Origin: an uncultured Acidimicrobiales bacterium
GTDB taxonomy: Bacteria; Actinomycetota; Acidimicrobiia; Acidimicrobiales; UBA10347
Assembly: GCA_937942965.1 (NCBI GenBank)
Contig: CALDGN010000383.1
Location: 1 to 23,992 of the forward strand
Direction of reading: 5' to 3'
DNA length: 23,992 nt
The notes beneath the pieces are model-generated. The model was not told the DNA's origin and made no database searches. It saw only the letters and a list, made by a program, of their open reading frames with translations. The position numbers and the translations under genes were made by a program. Shown here piece by piece: positions 22,962 through 23,992 of this stretch. Numbering within the stretch: the stretch's first letter is position 1; every line of letters begins with the position of its first letter.

Positions 22962-23894
22962 TCAGGACTCCCTGTCGTCCGCCGCGCTGAGTTCGGTGCC
23001 GAAGGCTCGTTGCCAGTACTCGGCGAAGATCGGCCGCTCGGCGTCGTCGGTCTTGTTGAGGAACGACAGCGCAAACGCTTGCTCGACGTCGCCGAAGATC
23101 TCGGCGTTGTCGGCCCAGCCGATCACGGTGCGAGGCGACATCACGGTCGACACGTCGCCAGCGGCGAAGCCAGCACGCGTCATTGCGGCCACGGCGATCA
23201 TCTGGTCGACGAGGCCACGATCAGCTTCGGGCACTCGAGCGAGCACGATCTCGGCTTCGGCGTCCGCGCTTAGGTAGTCGAGCTTGGTGACGATGTTCCA
23301 CCGGTCGACCTGGGCCTGATTCAGCACGTTGGTGCCGTGGTACAGACCGGTCAGATCGCCGAGCCCGACCGTGTTCGCCGTTGCGAAGATCCGGAAGTTG
23401 GGATGCGGCGTCAACACCGTGTTCTGATCGAGCAGCGTGAAGCGACCCTCGCGCTCGAGGATCCGCTGGATCACGAACAGCACGTCGGGACGGCCAGCAT
23501 CGAGCTCGTCGAACACCAAGGCGACGCCGCGTTGAATCGCCCACGGCAACACACCTTGTTGGAACTCGGTCACCTGCATGCCTTCGCGCACGACCACGGC
23601 GTCTCGGCCGACGAGATCCATGCGGGTGATGTGGCCGTCGAGATTCACGCGCACCATCGGCCAGTTCAGCCGGGCGGCGACCTGCTCCAGATGCGTCGAT
23701 TTCCCGGTGCCGTGTGCCCCTTGGACAAGCACCCGGCGGTCATGAGCGAAGCCGGCCAGGATCGCCGAGGTGACCGCCGGATCGAACCGGTACGCCTCGT
23801 CGAGCTCAGGTACATGGCCCGCGTGCTCGCCATCGGCGAGCACAGAAACATCGAGCGTCGACTCGAACCCAAAGAGTTCGGCAGTGGTGGTCAT
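22962..23894 (-). CDS. cobS: CobS-type cobaltochelatase AAA+ ATPase subunit
   Basis: A 310-residue AAA+ ATPase (MoxR/CobS group). Walker A is QGAHGTGKSTH (58-68), Walker B VALVFDELDAGRPD (124-137) and sensor region FRIFATANTVGLGDLTGLYHG. These and VRVNLDGHITRMDLVGRDAVV follow alphaproteobacterial CobS closely as I recall that sequence. In cobaltochelatase, CobS hexamers act with CobT rings to drive CobN. I take the ATG at 23894 because the N-terminus MTTTAELFGFES then fits and a GAGG precedes it by 5 nt; an ATG at 23912 is possible. A TACCGT -10-like box (23904-23909) lies just upstream. It is divergent from the partial gene at 23953. Confidence 0.87.
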   Translation of the reverse strand: MTTTAELFGFESTLDVSVLADGEHAGHVPELDEAYRFDPAVTSAILAGFAHDRRVLVQGAHGTGKSTHLEQVAARLNWPMVRVNLDGHITRMDLVGRDAVVVREGMQVTEFQQGVLPWAIQRGVALVFDELDAGRPDVLFVIQRILEREGRFTLLDQNTVLTPHPNFRIFATANTVGLGDLTGLYHGTNVLNQAQVDRWNIVTKLDYLSADAEAEIVLARVPEADRGLVDQMIAVAAMTRAGFAAGDVSTVMSPRTVIGWADNAEIFGDVEQAFALSFLNKTDDAERPIFAEYWQRAFGTELSAADDRES

Positions 23895-23940
23895 GAGAGC
23901 CTCACGGTACATGCGGTGTTGTCTCGGATGACCCGCCCCG

Positions 23941-23946
23941 TAGCGT
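23941..23946 (+). promoter_or_regulatory. -10 box for leaderless gene at window end
   Basis: TAGCGT is followed by exactly 6 nt (CAAGAC) and an ATG at 23953 with no Shine-Dalgarno, the same spacing as at 5343, 7452 and 10932. Confidence 0.45.
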
Positions 23947-23952
23947 CAAGAC

Positions 23953-23992
23953 ATGAGGTCTTGGTGGAAACGACGACAGGCACGCAAGCAGA
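23953..23992 (+). CDS. Start of an unknown gene, cut by the window edge
   Basis: Thirteen codons are visible (MRSWWKRRQARKQ), strongly basic, before the sequence ends. The call rests on the upstream TAGCGT-6-nt-ATG promoter geometry, the open frame and the divergent position next to cobS. A basic start could precede a membrane helix, or be a nucleic-acid-binding segment; there is too little to assign a function, and it may not be a gene. Confidence 0.4.
   Translation, partial: MRSWWKRRQARKQ

Overview
The window is GC-rich, densely coding actinobacterial-type chromosome with no rRNA, tRNA, insertion sequence or CRISPR array. Several starts lack a Shine-Dalgarno and sit exactly 6 nt after a TAnnnT -10 box, as in leaderless actinobacterial genes. 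With the gene content this points to an actinobacterium, plausibly Acidimicrobiia/Ilumatobacter-like; that placement is inference. No gap between genes exceeds about 165 bp.

Region 1 (1-7418) is nitrogen and pyrimidine metabolism. It holds the 3' part of uracil phosphoribosyltransferase (+), then on the minus strand an Lrp/AsnC regulator, a class III (AGXT2-like) aminotransferase, a dihydropyrimidinase and a (methyl)malonate-semialdehyde dehydrogenase. Divergent from the regulator is alanine dehydrogenase. Together these look like the tail of reductive pyrimidine/beta-alanine catabolism, in which alanine dehydrogenase regenerates the pyruvate used by the aminotransferase. A SAM methyltransferase follows ald.

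Region 2 (7464-11279, +) is a compact unit: a CoA-acylating aldehyde dehydrogenase, a SucC-like and a SucD-like acyl-CoA synthetase pair (ATGA overlap), then a small cupin with its own promoter. The logic is aldehyde to acyl-CoA to acid plus ATP. The synthetase motifs depart from canonical succinyl-CoA synthetase, so another acyl group (sulfoacetyl-CoA is one candidate) is likely.

Region 3 (11285-21157, -) is a long same-strand run: a lipoprotein solute-binding protein with an unusual acidic linker, two Dpp/Opp-type permeases, two ATPases, a YtcJ-like amidohydrolase, a COG0523 (CobW-type) GTPase, a GNAT acetyltransferase, and a thioredoxin-fold protein whose reading frame is broken by one in-frame TGA at the redox-active position. 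A perfect 6-bp stem with a CGGGU loop lies just after that TGA, at the position and with the loop of a bacterial SECIS. This candidate selenoprotein (motif U-G-C), which ordinary gene calling would split into two fragments, is the most interesting item here.

Region 4 (21267-23992) holds cobT and cobS (aerobic cobaltochelatase subunits of the Rhizobium/Pseudomonas type, no cobN in view) on the minus strand, and the first 13 codons of a divergent unknown gene.
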